From Trachythela sp. YZ-2020 (taxonomy: Eukaryota > Cnidaria > Anthozoa > Malacalcyonacea > Clavulariidae): a DNA stretch of 64,000 nt. The notes below the pieces were generated by a model that ran no database searches, was not told the DNA's origin, and saw nothing but the letters and a program-made list of their open reading frames with translations. Numbering within the stretch: the stretch's first letter is position 1; every line of letters starts with the position of its first letter. Made by a program: the position numbers and the translations under genes. Shown here piece after piece: positions 42,987 to 54,405 of this stretch. The stretch is from contig JADLSH010000395.1 in the NCBI GenBank assembly GCA_016169945.1, positions 8,708,001 through 8,772,000 on the forward strand. The letters are read 5' to 3'.

Positions 42987-43810
42987 TTTAGTATAAACTG
43001 TAACATTAATTTACAACTAGGCAAACACAATACAAAATACACAAATATATTAATATTATTCTCTTTTTGTTCGCCTTAAATTGTTTTAATTTTAAAATTT
43101 AATTGAGTGTATGTTGTTTTATCTATTTTTCTTACCCTTAAAAATTGCCATTGTATATTTTGTTGCCTTTTTGTTTTTTCTCTGGTACGGAATTGTCCAA
43201 CAAGTCGTCCAAAAAATCATTAGACACTTCGGCAAAACGCGAATTTTCCGCCATTGTTTTGAATTTTGCTACTAGTAGGCTATGACTAATAGCCTACTAG
43301 TAGCCAGGGTTCGAATCAACAGTGTGCAATGTGCAATTTGCACATCGTTCTGGATCAAATAGTGAAAATTGCACATCACTTTTCCAAACGATGTGCAAAA
43401 AAATCAGACTTGGGACTATTAATGAACACCATCCATATTTATAGATTTAAACAGGTTTTATAGTGTGTTTGCATGCACACTAGCAGCATGTTTGCAGACT
43501 GGAAGGTGTCAAATTTTAGCCACCATGACAGACAAACACATGACTGATTATTTTTATGTGTTAGGTTTGAATATCAATGATTGCAAACAATGTTTAAAAA
43601 GTATTCAAATAATTAAATTTTCACAGTTTGATTGAGTAGATGTTTGACCGAGTAGCTAAGACAATCATGAACCTATTTTATAAAAATTTAGAACCACATT
43701 TTAAAAAAAAAGTTGCACATCATTTTTTCTCAACTAATTCGAACCCTGCTAGTAGCGTAGCCAATCAAAACGCACGATACGTGATAGCCTACTACTGAGT
43801 TTATACTAAA
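42987..43810. mobile_element. Nested element 2: unit with tttagtataaact inverted ends
   Basis: tttagtataaact at 42987-42999 and agtttatactaaa at 43798-43810 are exact inverses. Without the inner MITE it would be about 370 bp. The adjacent palindrome (42885-42985) may belong to it. No protein motif and no clear target duplication. The interior contains an inverted pair cctactagtag / ctactactg-like near both ends of the inner MITE. Confidence 0.6.
43305..43748. mobile_element. Nested element 3: 444-bp hAT-type MITE with exact 8-bp TSD
   Basis: Inverted ends cagggttcgaat (43305-43316) and attcgaaccctg (43737-43748), flanked by CTAGTAGC on both sides (43297-43304, 43749-43756). The interior is non-coding, with repeated tgtgcaa/ttgcaca words. 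The 8-bp duplication and CAG start indicate mobilisation by a hAT transposase. It is the youngest of the three nested insertions. Confidence 0.93.
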
Positions 43811-44774
43811 TGTATTTAGTCTGAACGCCTTAAAACCCCCACTAAATTCTGATGGAAAAATTATTTTTCAATTAATAGTTTGATACCCCCAAAAATTATC
43901 CTGCTAAACTGTGCTGATCACCCACTGGGGGAAGTTTTGCAAGAGAATCGCCAATCATGTCCCATATATGCCCCACATTTCCCAGGATGGGGGTTCCCAT
44001 TGACAAGTGCATTAAGTGAATAAGTACAAGCCTATAAGTAATTATTGTGGTGTTTGTTGATTTATTGCAGAGCGGAAGCATGAAAGTGATTCTGACTCAG
44101 AAAATGATGACGATTTAGATGAGGAGGAGGAGTCTGATCCGGGTGCTCCTGCACCAGCAAAGAAAGGTACAGTAACTTTAGGTTTTAAACAAGGGAAAAA
44201 GCACCATCTAAATAGTATCTGATTTTTCTTACAGTAGCAAGGTTTCCTATTTAAATTTCTCTTATATTATATTATATCAGTGTCTAGAAAACCAAGAAAA
44301 AGAGCTAGCAGGCTCTCTGTTATGAACATGCTGGAAGAAAAGTATGACAGGAAAGCAAGTCTAAAGGAGCAAGAGCTCAAGCAGAGAATGTTAGAGTTTG
44401 AGAAACACAAATTTGAAATCGAGGCAGCTGAACGAAAAGAAAGACTTGATTTGGAACTAGAAGAAAAGAGAATTATGTTAAGTCTGCTAAAAGACAAGTT
44501 GTTATAGTTGTTAAATCCTTCATGTTTCATACTGTTGAAAAGCAAAAGTTAACACTTCACCAAAGTTATTTTTTCGACCCTGTTGATAAAGTGGGTATGT
44601 ACAGCACAAAATTTGTACAAAGTTAATTATATTGTGTGTAAATATGTATAAATAATGTATTTTATTGATTGTTATATGAATAAATTAAGTTATATGAATA
44701 AATATACTCAACAATAACAATTGTCATGTTTTTGTTCGGCATGGTATGGACAAAACTGGGCCTTCTAGTACTTC

Positions 44775-46561
44775 CTAGTTCCTATTGGTCAAGTAATCTT
44801 CAAGTAATGGAGGGTCCATGTTAAAAAATGAACTGGCTGCAGAGCCATAAAGACACGTATGGCAGTTGGTCAACAGGGCTCCCACTGCATAGTACTTAGC
44901 AACTGGTTGGAGGAGAACTTTCAAGTTCTTCTGGAAGTCCAAGTATGCGAAATATTGTGCGATTTTGCCAAATCCCCATTCGACACTTACACGAGCTTCA
45001 CTCATATCACGATTAAATTGTTGTTGTGGTTCAGTTAAATGTGCTCCTTTAAATGGGATTATATAATATGACGTGATATTCCATAAGCTGGGTCGCCATA
45101 GACAACATATGGTTCACCGTCAGGTTTGATAATCCTTTCAAGTAGTGGTAGTAGGCCACTAACTCCTAGCATGAAAGCGTCATGTCTTCTGCCTTCTATG
45201 GGCCCAAACAGGTGAGCGATCAAACCATTAGGAGCAAGTACAGACTAGAAATGGAAAACAAATGAGTATAAGATTTGGCTTCATTGATATTAGTTCCAGT
45301 TCCAAGAGATGCCCTCCCCCCCTGCCAGTGGTCTTGTGAAATTTTTAAATCCAGAGATATTAGGGAGGGAATCCCCCCAAACAAATGACCACTGAAAATG
45401 TGAATATCATAGTAAGTCCCAAAATATATATAGGTTATTTTTTACATTCCACACCTGAAATTTAATGCAGTGCATTCTTTTGTGACCACTGTACATCACA
45501 TTCTGGTTTCGAACAGGCCTGGCAATACGTCGGGTAGTCCCATCTATAAATCCCCAGCACTGGTTAAGTGGTGCTCCTTTGCGGTGTACTGCATCAGCAA
45601 AAATGGCAGGATCCAGCCACGCCAAATCACGCCAAAGCGAGTGTAGATGTCATTAATTACCTACAAGAGTAATAACATCAATTTGTTTTTTTTTGTTTGA
45701 TTTCATGCCAACAAATGTCAATAATTATATTTATCAAGTACATACTGTATGGTACTGCAAAAGATAAAAAGAATTCTTGAGGGTGGATTATAGACAGTTA
45801 CATATATAAAGAAGCTTCACTGAAAATAGGGTCTTATATCATTTAGATACTTTTACTAAGCATGTAACTTAAACTTTTAATAAGTTACCATATTAAAAAG
45901 TATGCTAAGCTCAGCCTCGGATCTGCCAAAAATGTTCACCAAATCACACCATCTATTGGGATATGTTAACCGACGCAGCATAACCATAAGTCCTTCCATA
46001 CCAGTAAAAACAGAGCCCTGATAACCAGTATAGACAGCTGGAATTTGTAACGCCTCAAGAAGACGAGATATATTGCCTTTCTCAAACCTGGCAAGTGAAA
46101 ATAATAAATTAAAAGACTACATGCATGGAGATACACTCATGCACATAAGTACACTGATATATTAGCAATAAAATAAGAAAATAAATATCAATAGATTATA
46201 TTCAATGTGAAGAACGTACTGACGAAGGGTAAAACTATAAAAGCCCGGCATAGTGTACATATCAAATATATGTATATATACTGTATATATATATAAATTT
46301 ATTATTAATATTACAAATAATGTGGTGAAAAGATAAAGGGAAGAGAGGGAATATGTATTAATTTCTATGCTGGGAAATAGAACAGAAGAGGAAACTACTG
46401 TACCTAAACATTTCTTCGCACTCTATTTCTGTAAAATCAAAAATGTTTGGCATGCTATCGAGCACTCGGCCTTCCCCAAACGCTACGTCAACAAATAGCA
46501 AATCGAGGTCTTCTTCATCACTACTGCTATTTGAAGAATCGCTACTATCATCGTACGACAT
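44775..46561 (-). pseudogene. Harbinger DDE_4 transposase, four coding exons
   Basis: Exons on the minus strand: 46561-46404 (acidic start MSYDDSSDSSNSSSDEED, ends EIECEEMFR), 46087-45889 (FEKGNISRLLEALQIP, LRRLTYPNRWCDLVNIFGRS), 45660-45455 (WLDPAIFADAVHRKGAPLNQ, CWGFIDGTTRRIARP with the first catalytic Asp) and 45244-44775 (GLIAHLFGPIEGRRHDAFML, YVVYGDPAYGIS with the second Asp, SEARVSVEWGFGKI with the Glu). GT-AG borders fit. A 2-base insertion near 45070 breaks the last exon, and exon 3 needs a frame change near 45640. The enzyme would cut and join the element's ends. A separate upstream non-coding or leader exon (46717-46678, WQQNKQKWRRRE) may exist. Confidence 0.87.
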
Positions 46562-46863
46562 CACTGTTAGAACATCTCTAAAGCTTCTCCTAAAACCAGA
46601 GCAAATATACATTAAATACTTTTTATCTGAAAAGGAGAAAACAGCAATATAATCAATGTCAAATATGACAGACGTACCTTCGCGCCGTCGCCATTTTTGT
46701 TTGTTTTGCTGCCACATTGAACTACTTCATGTAGCCTGTCATATAGTAATGGCTTGCGGTATTTTCATACACTTTAATCTTAATAACCTAAAAATACTAA
46801 CCGCCAACGGCTGACGACAAACTGCAGTTTGCGGTTCGAAGTAAACGCAAATCTTAAGGTCTC

Positions 46864-47057
46864 TAATATACTGATATATACTGCTGCAGTATAACACACT
46901 GCATGAGACACTACGGTACTATTGACTTGTTAAGTGTCAATTATTTAAAACGAAAATTAATGGGTTTTTTAAGAAAAACCGAATGATGATCGAGTAAACT
47001 GCTCACAGAAGAGGCAGTTGGTTTGGGACTGGAAAAGAGGATGCTCTACTGAAAAAG
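46864..47057. other. Spacer between Harbinger and next transposase
   Basis: Starts with the TAATA flank of the Harbinger element. It includes an AT-rich stretch and gives no coding signal. Confidence 0.5.
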
Positions 47058-50000
47058 TTGTCATTTCAGAGAAAAAGAAAAAAAACATCTGTGCAAAAGA
47101 AAGAGAAACCCATAGATAAGTACATTTGTATTCAATGTTTTGAGTTATCCTTACAGGGGAAGCGCAATGAAAAATGTGCGAGCATTTGCAGAATCGATAC
47201 ATCGAGCATTACACGCCACAAGAATCGTTGGCACATCCCACCCAATTTCAGTGTCAGGCAAGTTTGTTCCCTCAACAGCATTAGAAGTACAAGAATTAAA
47301 AAAGAAATACGTCGAAATGGGAAAATTTGAACAAGAAGATTCTCCTAAGACAATCACTGACACCGAAAAAGCCCTTGAAACTGGAGCTGAAGCTTCACTA
47401 TCCAAACAAGAGATGAATGCTGAAAAGATATCTCTTTCAACCGAACGTTGCTGCCCAGTGTCCAGTCTGGAGTCATTTTCAACTGACAATTCCGCTACTG
47501 AGTCTTGTAAAGATGATTATCCACTTGATTTAGACATGGATATGCCAGCAGCCATTCAGCCACTGGATTCAGAGATTTGTGATGAACACTCCCTCAACAT
47601 GCCCAAATTACCAACAAAGAGCCAGTCAACCCTTCTATGTTATTCAACCCCTCAGTCAGATACTTCAGGAGAAAGTGTCACTCTTGAAAATATAATGGGT
47701 GCTATTTCCGACTTATCCGGTAAGATGGACAGCATCAGCAAACATCATGCATCTTTGACCCAACTAGCTTTTGAAGACAGTGAAGTAAGAACCTCGGTGA
47801 ATAAAATACGAGAGGGAAAGAATATCATCTAATTGGATGATGCTTCACAACTTCTGCAATGGTTTTATGATGAAACTACAGAAACGGAGGTGCTACGCTG
47901 CTTGCCATGGTTTCAGCTACAACAAGAAGCCAAACCTTCCCTAGCAAATCTAACCCCACTGCAGGCTCAGAAGATCTTGAATACGTCCAGTAACGGAACT
48001 CTGGCAACTGGAATCTTTTTGAAAAAATATAAAACGCAAGCTCTCATAAAAGGCCAAAATGTGACGTGGTACCATAAAAAAAATGCTTGCCTGGAGCATT
48101 TGTGTCTCGTTGGTTGTGGATCAAACCAACACAAACGAGCAATGGAGCTCTACAAGCAACAGAAAGTCCTGGAAGAAAAGAAATTAAAAAGCACGTCAAA
48201 TCTTTTTCGAGCTGCAATTGTAGATATAAAGATGGGAGCCGCTGGTAAACACCTGGAAACATTGATTTCTTTCTTATCCTGTAGTTCTGCAAACTTGGTA
48301 GAATTGGACACAGAAGGAATAATTTTAATGCCATTCTGCATTGCCTAGAAACCACCGTGAATGAAAGAATGAAGAAATGGTTGATGGAACCACTTAGTTC
48401 CACACTTTTACCACCCCATTTCTGGGCAACAGTCGACAAGGCTACGCCGTCCAGAACAACTAACCAAGCTATTCTCATTGTGGCTTGTGATGATACAGGT
48501 ACTCCTTGTCATATTCCAGTTGGTGCGCCAGTCGTATACACTGATTTTGAAACAGCCTTATATGACAAACTTGCTGATGCCCTTGTTCAAGCTATTGAAA
48601 ATAACTTCGCTGAAGATATCATCACAAGACTCTGTGGTGTTGCTGCAGATGGCCCCCATCACCAAGCAAGGGGTTTTTGCGAAGAACTTATCCACAGAGT
48701 TTTAGGAGAACTACCCGAACATTGTGACAAGATGTTGTTGCCAGTAATGTGGGATGCAGCACATCTAATAAATTTGGGTGTACTGGACGTAAAGGACTCG
48801 CAAACGCCAAGTGGTATCCATTTCCAAAGGTTCATTAAGAGATGTAACGTTTTTAACACCCTACTCGCAAATGGAAAAGGTTTCGCATTCCTTCAAATGG
48901 TAGACCGCGAAGCACGAAGACCAGTGTCATATGCCAGCCACGCAGCGCTTTACTAGTTCATCTTATGAACAATGGATCAAGATCGAGAAAAGTTACAATG
49001 CTTTCTGCAAGGCATTCAACCTCTTGCACCCAAACCGCAACGAAGAAGAAGAGACTCAATATAAGATTTTGGGTTCAGATTTTGTGGCTGATTTGCTGGC
49101 TTTTCTTGATACAGTCAAGCCAGTTGTTGATCTAATGCTTCGTGTGCAATCCCTCGACACCCCAGTGTGGAAGCTAAAGTTGTGGTGGCCGAAAGTTAAA
49201 GAAGAGATGTCAAAGGGTGCACACGGAGATCAAGCTTTCTACAAGAGATTGTCGAAAGTTAAAGATTCCATCAAACCCGGAGGCCAGTTTAATGGTGTGG
49301 ATCTTTTGGAGGGTTGGCTTATAACAAAGATTGATACTGCAGAGAAGGTTTATACCTGGAAAATGAGAGAAGTGCAAGATATCACAAGAGATCATGAACA
49401 CTGTAGTTCCAAATCGCATTTGTCGCACCTGGAGGTCTTTGACGCAGGACGCTTAGTTAGCCTACAGTGCGGACACCGTCAGGATGATGGAAATGTGAAG
49501 CTCTTGGTATCTGAAGGTACATACGAAAGTTATGGCGTGGAGGAAAGCAAAGCTGTCATGAAGTGTATCTCCAATCGGCCACATTTGAGCATTTGGCTCA
49601 TCGAAACATGTCGCGCATAAAGGAAGCTGTTTTTGCTGGCGCGTGGAATGGTTTTTGTCCTGAATGGTTCAGAGATAAACACAATCCACTCCCACAAAGA
49701 GATGCTGCTCTTGTCGAATTTATCCCAAGCAAGGCAGAAACCCTATTTGATGTGATGTATATGCTGAGATACAGTGATGGCGAAGAACATACTGTCCGCT
49801 TACACGAGCAAAGTGTGTATTCTTCATTTTACTCTGACAAGCAGATCTATTCAATCGCAAAACCACCTTCATGTGTCATGGTTGATGTTGTCTTAGCGAA
49901 AGGCGGGCCAGAAGCAATAGCTGAAAGCTACTACAGTGCAATGAGGGCTCAGCAGCAGTCAGGGGTCAATCAAATGATATGCTTGCCGGTACAACAAAGT

Positions 50001-50201
50001 TAAATTGGTGCCTACCATCTCTGAAGAAGTGCGAGAGTATCATTGAAGAAAGTGTGCAAATATATCTCAAGGGCGATGAGAAGATAAAGTCCCATCGAAT
50101 AAACGTTTTTTTCCACCAGAGCAAAAGATTACAATGTTTCAAAAGTAGTTGACCGTGTTGATAGCGATACTGGTCGTTGCCCATTCCTAGCAGATATGTA
50201 G
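47058..50201 (+). pseudogene. Unusual hAT-like transposase with atypical C-terminal domain
   Basis: Starts with a basic leader and CIQCF finger remnant (IDKYICIQCF), then a long polar region (47140-47832, TAA stop read-through in frame at 47830). The RNase H-like core reads HFWATVDKATPSRTTNQAIL (first Asp), ITRLCGVAADGPHHQARGF (second Asp) and MWDAAHLINLGV (in place of the hAT CxxH). After frameshifts near 48350, 48940 and 49560 the C-terminal part has no typical hATC block but a distinctive region: WNGFCPEWFRDKHNPLP, AKGGPEAIAESYYSAMRAQQ, then TTKLNWCLPSLKKCESIIEE and VVDRVDSDTGRCPFLADM, ending near 50201. It resembles uncharacterised metazoan proteins and, distantly, KIAA1586-like hAT derivatives. 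Confidence 0.65.
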
Positions 50202-50482
50202 TACTGTGTAATATGAACATTAAGTTCTGTGACCAAGTCTAAAATTTAGACAGTGTCAAATAAAAAAACGTTGAGCCGTATTACCACTGTACATATATTG
50301 AAGTTGTCACAAATTGCTGTTGTGTTGTAGTATGTGAAAGAATGCTTTTGATATTTAGACAGTAATTTAGCATACAACAAACTATTAAAATAGAATCCAT
50401 TTAGATTAATAGAACAATAGCAAGTAAGCAAGAATGTGTTCATCATTCAGTAAAAATATGAAAGAAAGTGGAATTGTCGTCT
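50202..50482. other. Spacer
   Basis: AT-rich sequence between two convergent transposase genes. No inverted end could be assigned to either gene here. Confidence 0.4.
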
Positions 50483-50499
50483 TTATGTACATTTAATTA

Positions 50500-52250
50500 T
50501 ATTTCGCACAATTGCGTCCATCTTGAATACGGTTGCGACGTCGCTGCATTGCATTTTTGGACAATTCAGTTTGCGGTATTGCGTTTTGGGGTACCCTAAT
50601 TTTCTCCACAATTTCGGAAAGATTTTACTATACCCGCATACTGGCGCACCAAAATATGTAATAAAATTTTTTTTATTTGTCTTGGCGTAAGGGTACAATC
50701 CTCCTGTTCAATCTCCGGTGTACCATTTTCACGGAATGCACCCTGGCAGCTGGAACACCACTTTGCCACTTGGTAAAGATTTTGGGGTTCACCAAATCGA
50801 GAAATGAGAAGCTGTCAACATCTTGAAACCGATCATTAACCATACCAACAATGGTATATCAATCACTTCACAATAAAGCTGCTTATAATTAATATTTTGC
50901 TCCGATCTTCTTAATGGGTCACCAACTCGATTCTCAACAGCCACATAGCAGGTTTCAAAGGCAGTATCATTGCGAAGATAATTTTTGAGAAAATGTACAA
51001 AACTATTTTGCAGAATATCGTATAAAATTGAGGGCTTTTCCAAGGTTGTTGGGTAGACCATCTGCCCAGGCAACTGTATCATCATTCCATGTTTGAGGTA
51101 CATCTCTAATTTCAGTCAAAGCTCTCTCTAAAGCTTCATACCCCTTAAAGATAGAAGAGACGATATGGGACTTATTATAACACCTAGTTTCACCTGGATT
51201 TGGGATATCAACACCATGGGAATTTAGATGTCTTTCTATCAGAGCTGGGCTTACTAATGGTACAAAAAACAGGTATTTTGGAGAAAAAGATCTTCACATC
51301 CCTGATATTTAATGCAGATTGGCACAGAACTAGGTTTAAGCGGTGGGCAGCACAGTGGAAGAAAAATGCAAACGGATAATCTTGACGGATGAGGGTCTGG
51401 AGGCCATTGAGATGACCACTCATAACAGCTGCACTGTCATAAGTTTGCATAATCAGTTTAGCTTTAACTGACTCGCCATATCTGCTAAGCACCCCTTTAA
51501 CAACATCACATATCGCTCATTTTGGATATCTGCTGAAACACCGGTAAAAACTCCCCCAGAATCAGGCTTTTCTAAATCCTGTAGCCTGCCATGTAAACGG
51601 CGGTCGAACACAGAATCTAATTTGCCAAATGACTTTAAAAGCTCTATAATTAGCCTGATTCAAGCTTGTGCTGGATTCACCATGGCCTCTAAATGCTAGC
51701 TCTTGCTTAGCCAAATACAGCACAGCTTCACTAATATTATTTAGCATTTCCCGGTTTTGCCTCACATCCTCATTATACCTCTCAACAGCCTCCCTCCTTG
51801 CCCTCGAAAACAACACATCCACACTCTCATGGTCAACCCTATCAAAGGTTTTCCACATTTTGTACAAATCCATGTACGAATCATGCTTAGGGCAGTCGCT
51901 CAAGAAATTATACATGTTGACATACCCGGGCTGTGTCCAAGTTGTCGATTTAGGATGAAATAAAAGACATGGCCAGCAAAATAGCGATTTATTCGTTTCA
52001 CTGGCACACAACCAATCTTTCCTTGCATACCATGACTCCTGGAAGCTTCTATTTTTTGTTTTGACCAGAAGCTTTGGCATTGGTCATTGCATTCGAACAA
52101 TTTCCTTCTGCTCAATCACATTTTGTGAGCTAAAAGGCCTTTGTAAAAGCTCAGAGATAATATATCTGGTACTACGGCCTTCAGATGTTACGCTCGGTTG
52201 AGTGTGATCGATTTCCATATTCATAACTTGCCAAAATTGCTGAATAATTA
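50500..52250 (-). pseudogene. ZMYM1-like hAT transposase with first catalytic Asp deleted
   Basis: Minus strand: a TTF-type finger region (RSFQESWYARKDWLCASE, SLFCWPCLLFHPKSTTW), a helical DUF4371-like part (YNEDVRQNREMLNNISEAVL, LAFRGHGESSTSLNQANYRA), then in shifted frame GVFTGVSADIQNERY, and KAKLIMQTYDSAAVMSGHLN with DSAAVMSG (second Asp) and FFHCAAHRLNLVL. Between NERY and the second-Asp block about 65 residues, including the ADET-type first Asp, are missing. Downstream (51103-50700) come PSILYDILQNSFVHFLKNYL-type and DFLDLVNPK-like parts. The hATC dimerisation block is not found. Several frameshifts. Dead fragment of a hAT family different from the 35-40 kb element. Confidence 0.8.
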
Positions 52251-52600
52251 AACAGTATTTAATTTGGTTGTGCTTTCAAAGATGGGCATGACAAGAAGAC
52301 AACATTCGGCGAGATACACATGCGTATGAGGCAATGTAGCCAATAGCATGCGTTGGAATTTATCATTTAGTCATGGTCGCCTGATGAGAGCACGACTAAT
52401 GGGCGGATTACCCTTTAGTCGTGCCATTAGCCCACGGTCGGGTGAAACTCGCAATCATACCTCAAAGAGGTCCGAATTGACTTAAAATCAGGGTGCAAGT
52501 GTTGATTTTTAAATTTTAGGAATTAAAGACTAAAAATTTTCTTTGAAACTTTTTTACTCATGACCAGCATGACCAGCATGACCTCTAGCTTCACCACTGG
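52251..52600. repeat. Spacer with a 10-bp-stem hairpin
   Basis: gcacgactaa (52390-52399) and ttagtcgtgc (52415-52424) form a perfect stem around tgggcggattaccct. The related words gactaatggg and ccattagccc around it suggest inverted subterminal repeats of a transposon end. Otherwise no coding content. Confidence 0.6.
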
Positions 52601-54405
52601 CTAGAAGGGCATACTCAATTTGTTAGTGCAAGAAAAACGTGGTGCAGAAGGACTGTTCTGTATTGCAAAAGCTTCACTTGACGGGTTGGTCTTCAGAAAA
52701 ATTAAGTACAAGCAAAGTTTGTTGGTATTAGTTCAGATGGAGAATCTGCAAACACTGTACGTGTTTCAGGCTTGTGGGCAAGGATGGAAGAGTATGTAGG
52801 TCATCAAAATTTAAATGTTTGGTGTGCCTGCCATAGGTCTGATTTAGCCATGGAAGATCTAATGTACTCAGTCCCAGAGCTCAAAGTTTGGAATACAAAT
52901 GTCATCAGTGTAGCAACGTACTACCGGACATCTAGCCTGCGAACGAAAAAGCTACAAGCCATTAACATTAACAAGAAAGCCAAAGCCTTTCCAGCACACC
53001 ACAAAGTCAGATTCGCCCAACACCTAATCCAGTTATGTGAAGCAGTACTTAGTAATCTCGTAATTATAGAATGCATTGGACAAAATTTGTTGAACCACCA
53101 CATGGCGAGTACGAAAAAAGTGAGAAAGCAAAAGCTCAAGGTTTCCTGAATGTTTGGCACTCATCCAGTCTACAAGTATGGTTGATAGCCTTCATGGTTG
53201 ATGTTTGTTCTGTATTTCGTTATGTAGAGAAAGAAACACAGAAGCCCAATATAATCGTTCCACATATCTTGATATATAGAGACATAGCTCTTCAGAAACT
53301 AGATCTCTTGAAAGATGAAGCATATCCAGGTAAAATGGTTTCTGGGGCTGGTTGTATAAAAAATAGTTAAAGTTAACTAAAGTTTGTGAGATCATTGGTC
53401 AATCCGAATCCTGTGTTTTAGAATTAACTACGATTTAACTGCATAAACTGTAGTTAAGCGTTTTATACAACTGACCCCTGAAATCTAATTTGAAAGACTT
53501 TGTTTCAAAAGTTATAACTAAAATACTTGTTTATCATTTATTATTATTATTGAACAGGTATGTCATAATTTAAACATTTTCTGTTCTTATTAAATTGATC
53601 AGGCAGCCAAGAGGAACGGTCAGAGAAACATCGTGAGCAAAGCCAGCAATGTGAAGAATTGCCCAGAACTGCCAGAACAACCAACCATGCACACATCTCA
53701 ACCATTAAAAGAAATAAGGCTGCAATTAGAATCAAGATTAGAGAATCTGCTTTCAATTTCTTACAGGTGAGGTCAATGAAGGGGACATATTATCACTTCC
53801 AATGACAAACATTGTTTCTTTTATGGAACATATACCATCTCTAAACTTCATCTCTGACCTTTGATAATTACAATAAGTAAAATAAATTATTTTTTATTTA
53901 GGCACGTTTGAATGAACAGAGCGAACTGGTAAAAATCATCATGAATGTGACTGTCTCGAAAAACAGCAGCTCAATTTATCTCTGCTTCTCGACACCTACT
54001 TGAGACATGCAACATTCAACAGACTGAGACCCAAGCTTTTATAGACTCACTGCTTGAGAACTTTGATTACATGAAGCTGAATGAAGGGATTTCAATGAAA
54101 GACTATGGTGCAAGGCTGTACACCATGTTGAGAGGAAGCAAGGAGCCAGCTTTTTTCCAGCTTTCGTGTTCTATCTCCACATAGCATGACTGTTGAGAAA
54201 GGTGTTTCAACTTACAACATGCATCATCATCAGAGCAGACTCTTGTTAACAGATTGCTCATACATTGGAACAGAGTTCCAACTGCCTCTTATGACCCTAG
54301 ACCAGCTGTACAGATGTTTCTGTTGCAAAAGGACAGGACAATGAGATTACCCATAGTCAGTACGTATGTTGAAAGAGACTTTATCAAGAAATATTTTAAT
54401 TAATG
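52600..54405 (+). pseudogene. hAT-like transposase (KIAA1586/ZNF862 type), core and hATC end
   Basis: Starts inside the core: FVGISSDGESANTVRVSG (second catalytic Asp), LNVWCACHRSDLAMEDLM (CxxH), HHKVRFAQHLIQLCEAVL. Then HGEYEKSEKAKAQGFLNVWH, LQVWLIAFMVDVCSVFRYVE and PHILIYRDIALQKLDLLKDE, followed by a MITE at 53344. Further exon-like pieces are at 53607-53767 (ends at a GT donor) and 53902-54405, where FIDSLLENFDYMKLNEGISM and, frameshifted, SMTVEKGVSTYNMHHH and YVERDFIKKYF form the hATC end. The first catalytic Asp and N-terminus are absent. Multiple frameshifts. Confidence 0.75.
53344..53478. mobile_element. 135-bp MITE-like element in the hAT remnant
   Basis: The ends ggggctggttgtataaaa (53344-53361) and ttttatacaactgacccc (53461-53478) pair at 16 of 18 positions. 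The interior is rich in ttaact/agttaa words and itself folds (aactacgatttaactgcata with taaactgtagtt). It interrupts the transposase frame just after DEAYPG. No convincing target duplication. Confidence 0.6.

Larger units (their letters stand above)
42776..44009. mobile_element. Nested element 1: 1.23 kb unit with perfect 23-bp inverted ends
   Basis: cacttgtcaatgggaacccc plus cat at 42776-42798 and its exact reverse complement at 43987-44009; similarity continues inward (catggggcat, gtggggcat). It has no coding capacity of its own once the inner elements are removed. The two flanks do not match, so the target duplication has decayed or the ends are slightly different. It lies in intron 2 of the Harbinger accessory gene. 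Confidence 0.8.
41963..44507 (+). pseudogene. Harbinger Myb/SANT-like accessory protein, four exons
   Basis: Exon 1 is 41963-42176 (FRWPNVAYDILLCKEVLARR, the SANT-like start of these proteins, then SIAEKVVILKGRGCRERVDR after a 1-base frameshift near 42080). Exon 2 is 42296-42480 (TEEEYSELHQLLEDISTYKR), exon 3 is 44071-44166 (acidic: DSDSENDDDLDEEEESD), and exon 4 is 44281-44507 (basic, then a coiled coil LKEQELKQRMLEFEKHKFEI). GT-AG borders and phases fit for exons 2-4. In this family the Myb-like protein binds DNA and brings the transposase into the nucleus and to the ends. The frameshift in exon 1 likely disables it. Confidence 0.82.
41571..46863. mobile_element. PIF/Harbinger-type transposon with two convergent genes
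   Basis: Inverted ends of about 37 bp (41571-41607, gagaccttaagatttgcgtt ...; reverse complement at 46827-46863) differ at one position. TAATA flanks both sides (41566-41570, 46864-46868); the true duplication could be its TA or TAA part. Inside are a plus-strand Myb/SANT-like accessory gene and a minus-strand DDE_4 transposase, the standard two-gene set of this superfamily, converging near 44600-44750 where AATAAA-type signals lie on both sides. Intron 2 of the accessory gene contains nested elements (42776-44009). Confidence 0.92.

Noticed and set aside
43305..43320. ggttcgaatc resembling a tRNA T-arm / B box
   Set aside because: It is the terminal inverted repeat of a MITE, the mirror copy occurs at the other end, and no tRNA fold or A box is present upstream.
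42776..44009. Target site duplication for the 23-bp-TIR nested element
   Set aside because: The flanks (tgtgtttc and cattaagt) do not match under any small shift I tried.
52381..52460. CTGATGA followed later by GTGAAAC, hammerhead-like
   Set aside because: The bases after CTGATGA and before GAAAC do not close a stem II next to the core, and no stem I pairing exists across the site.
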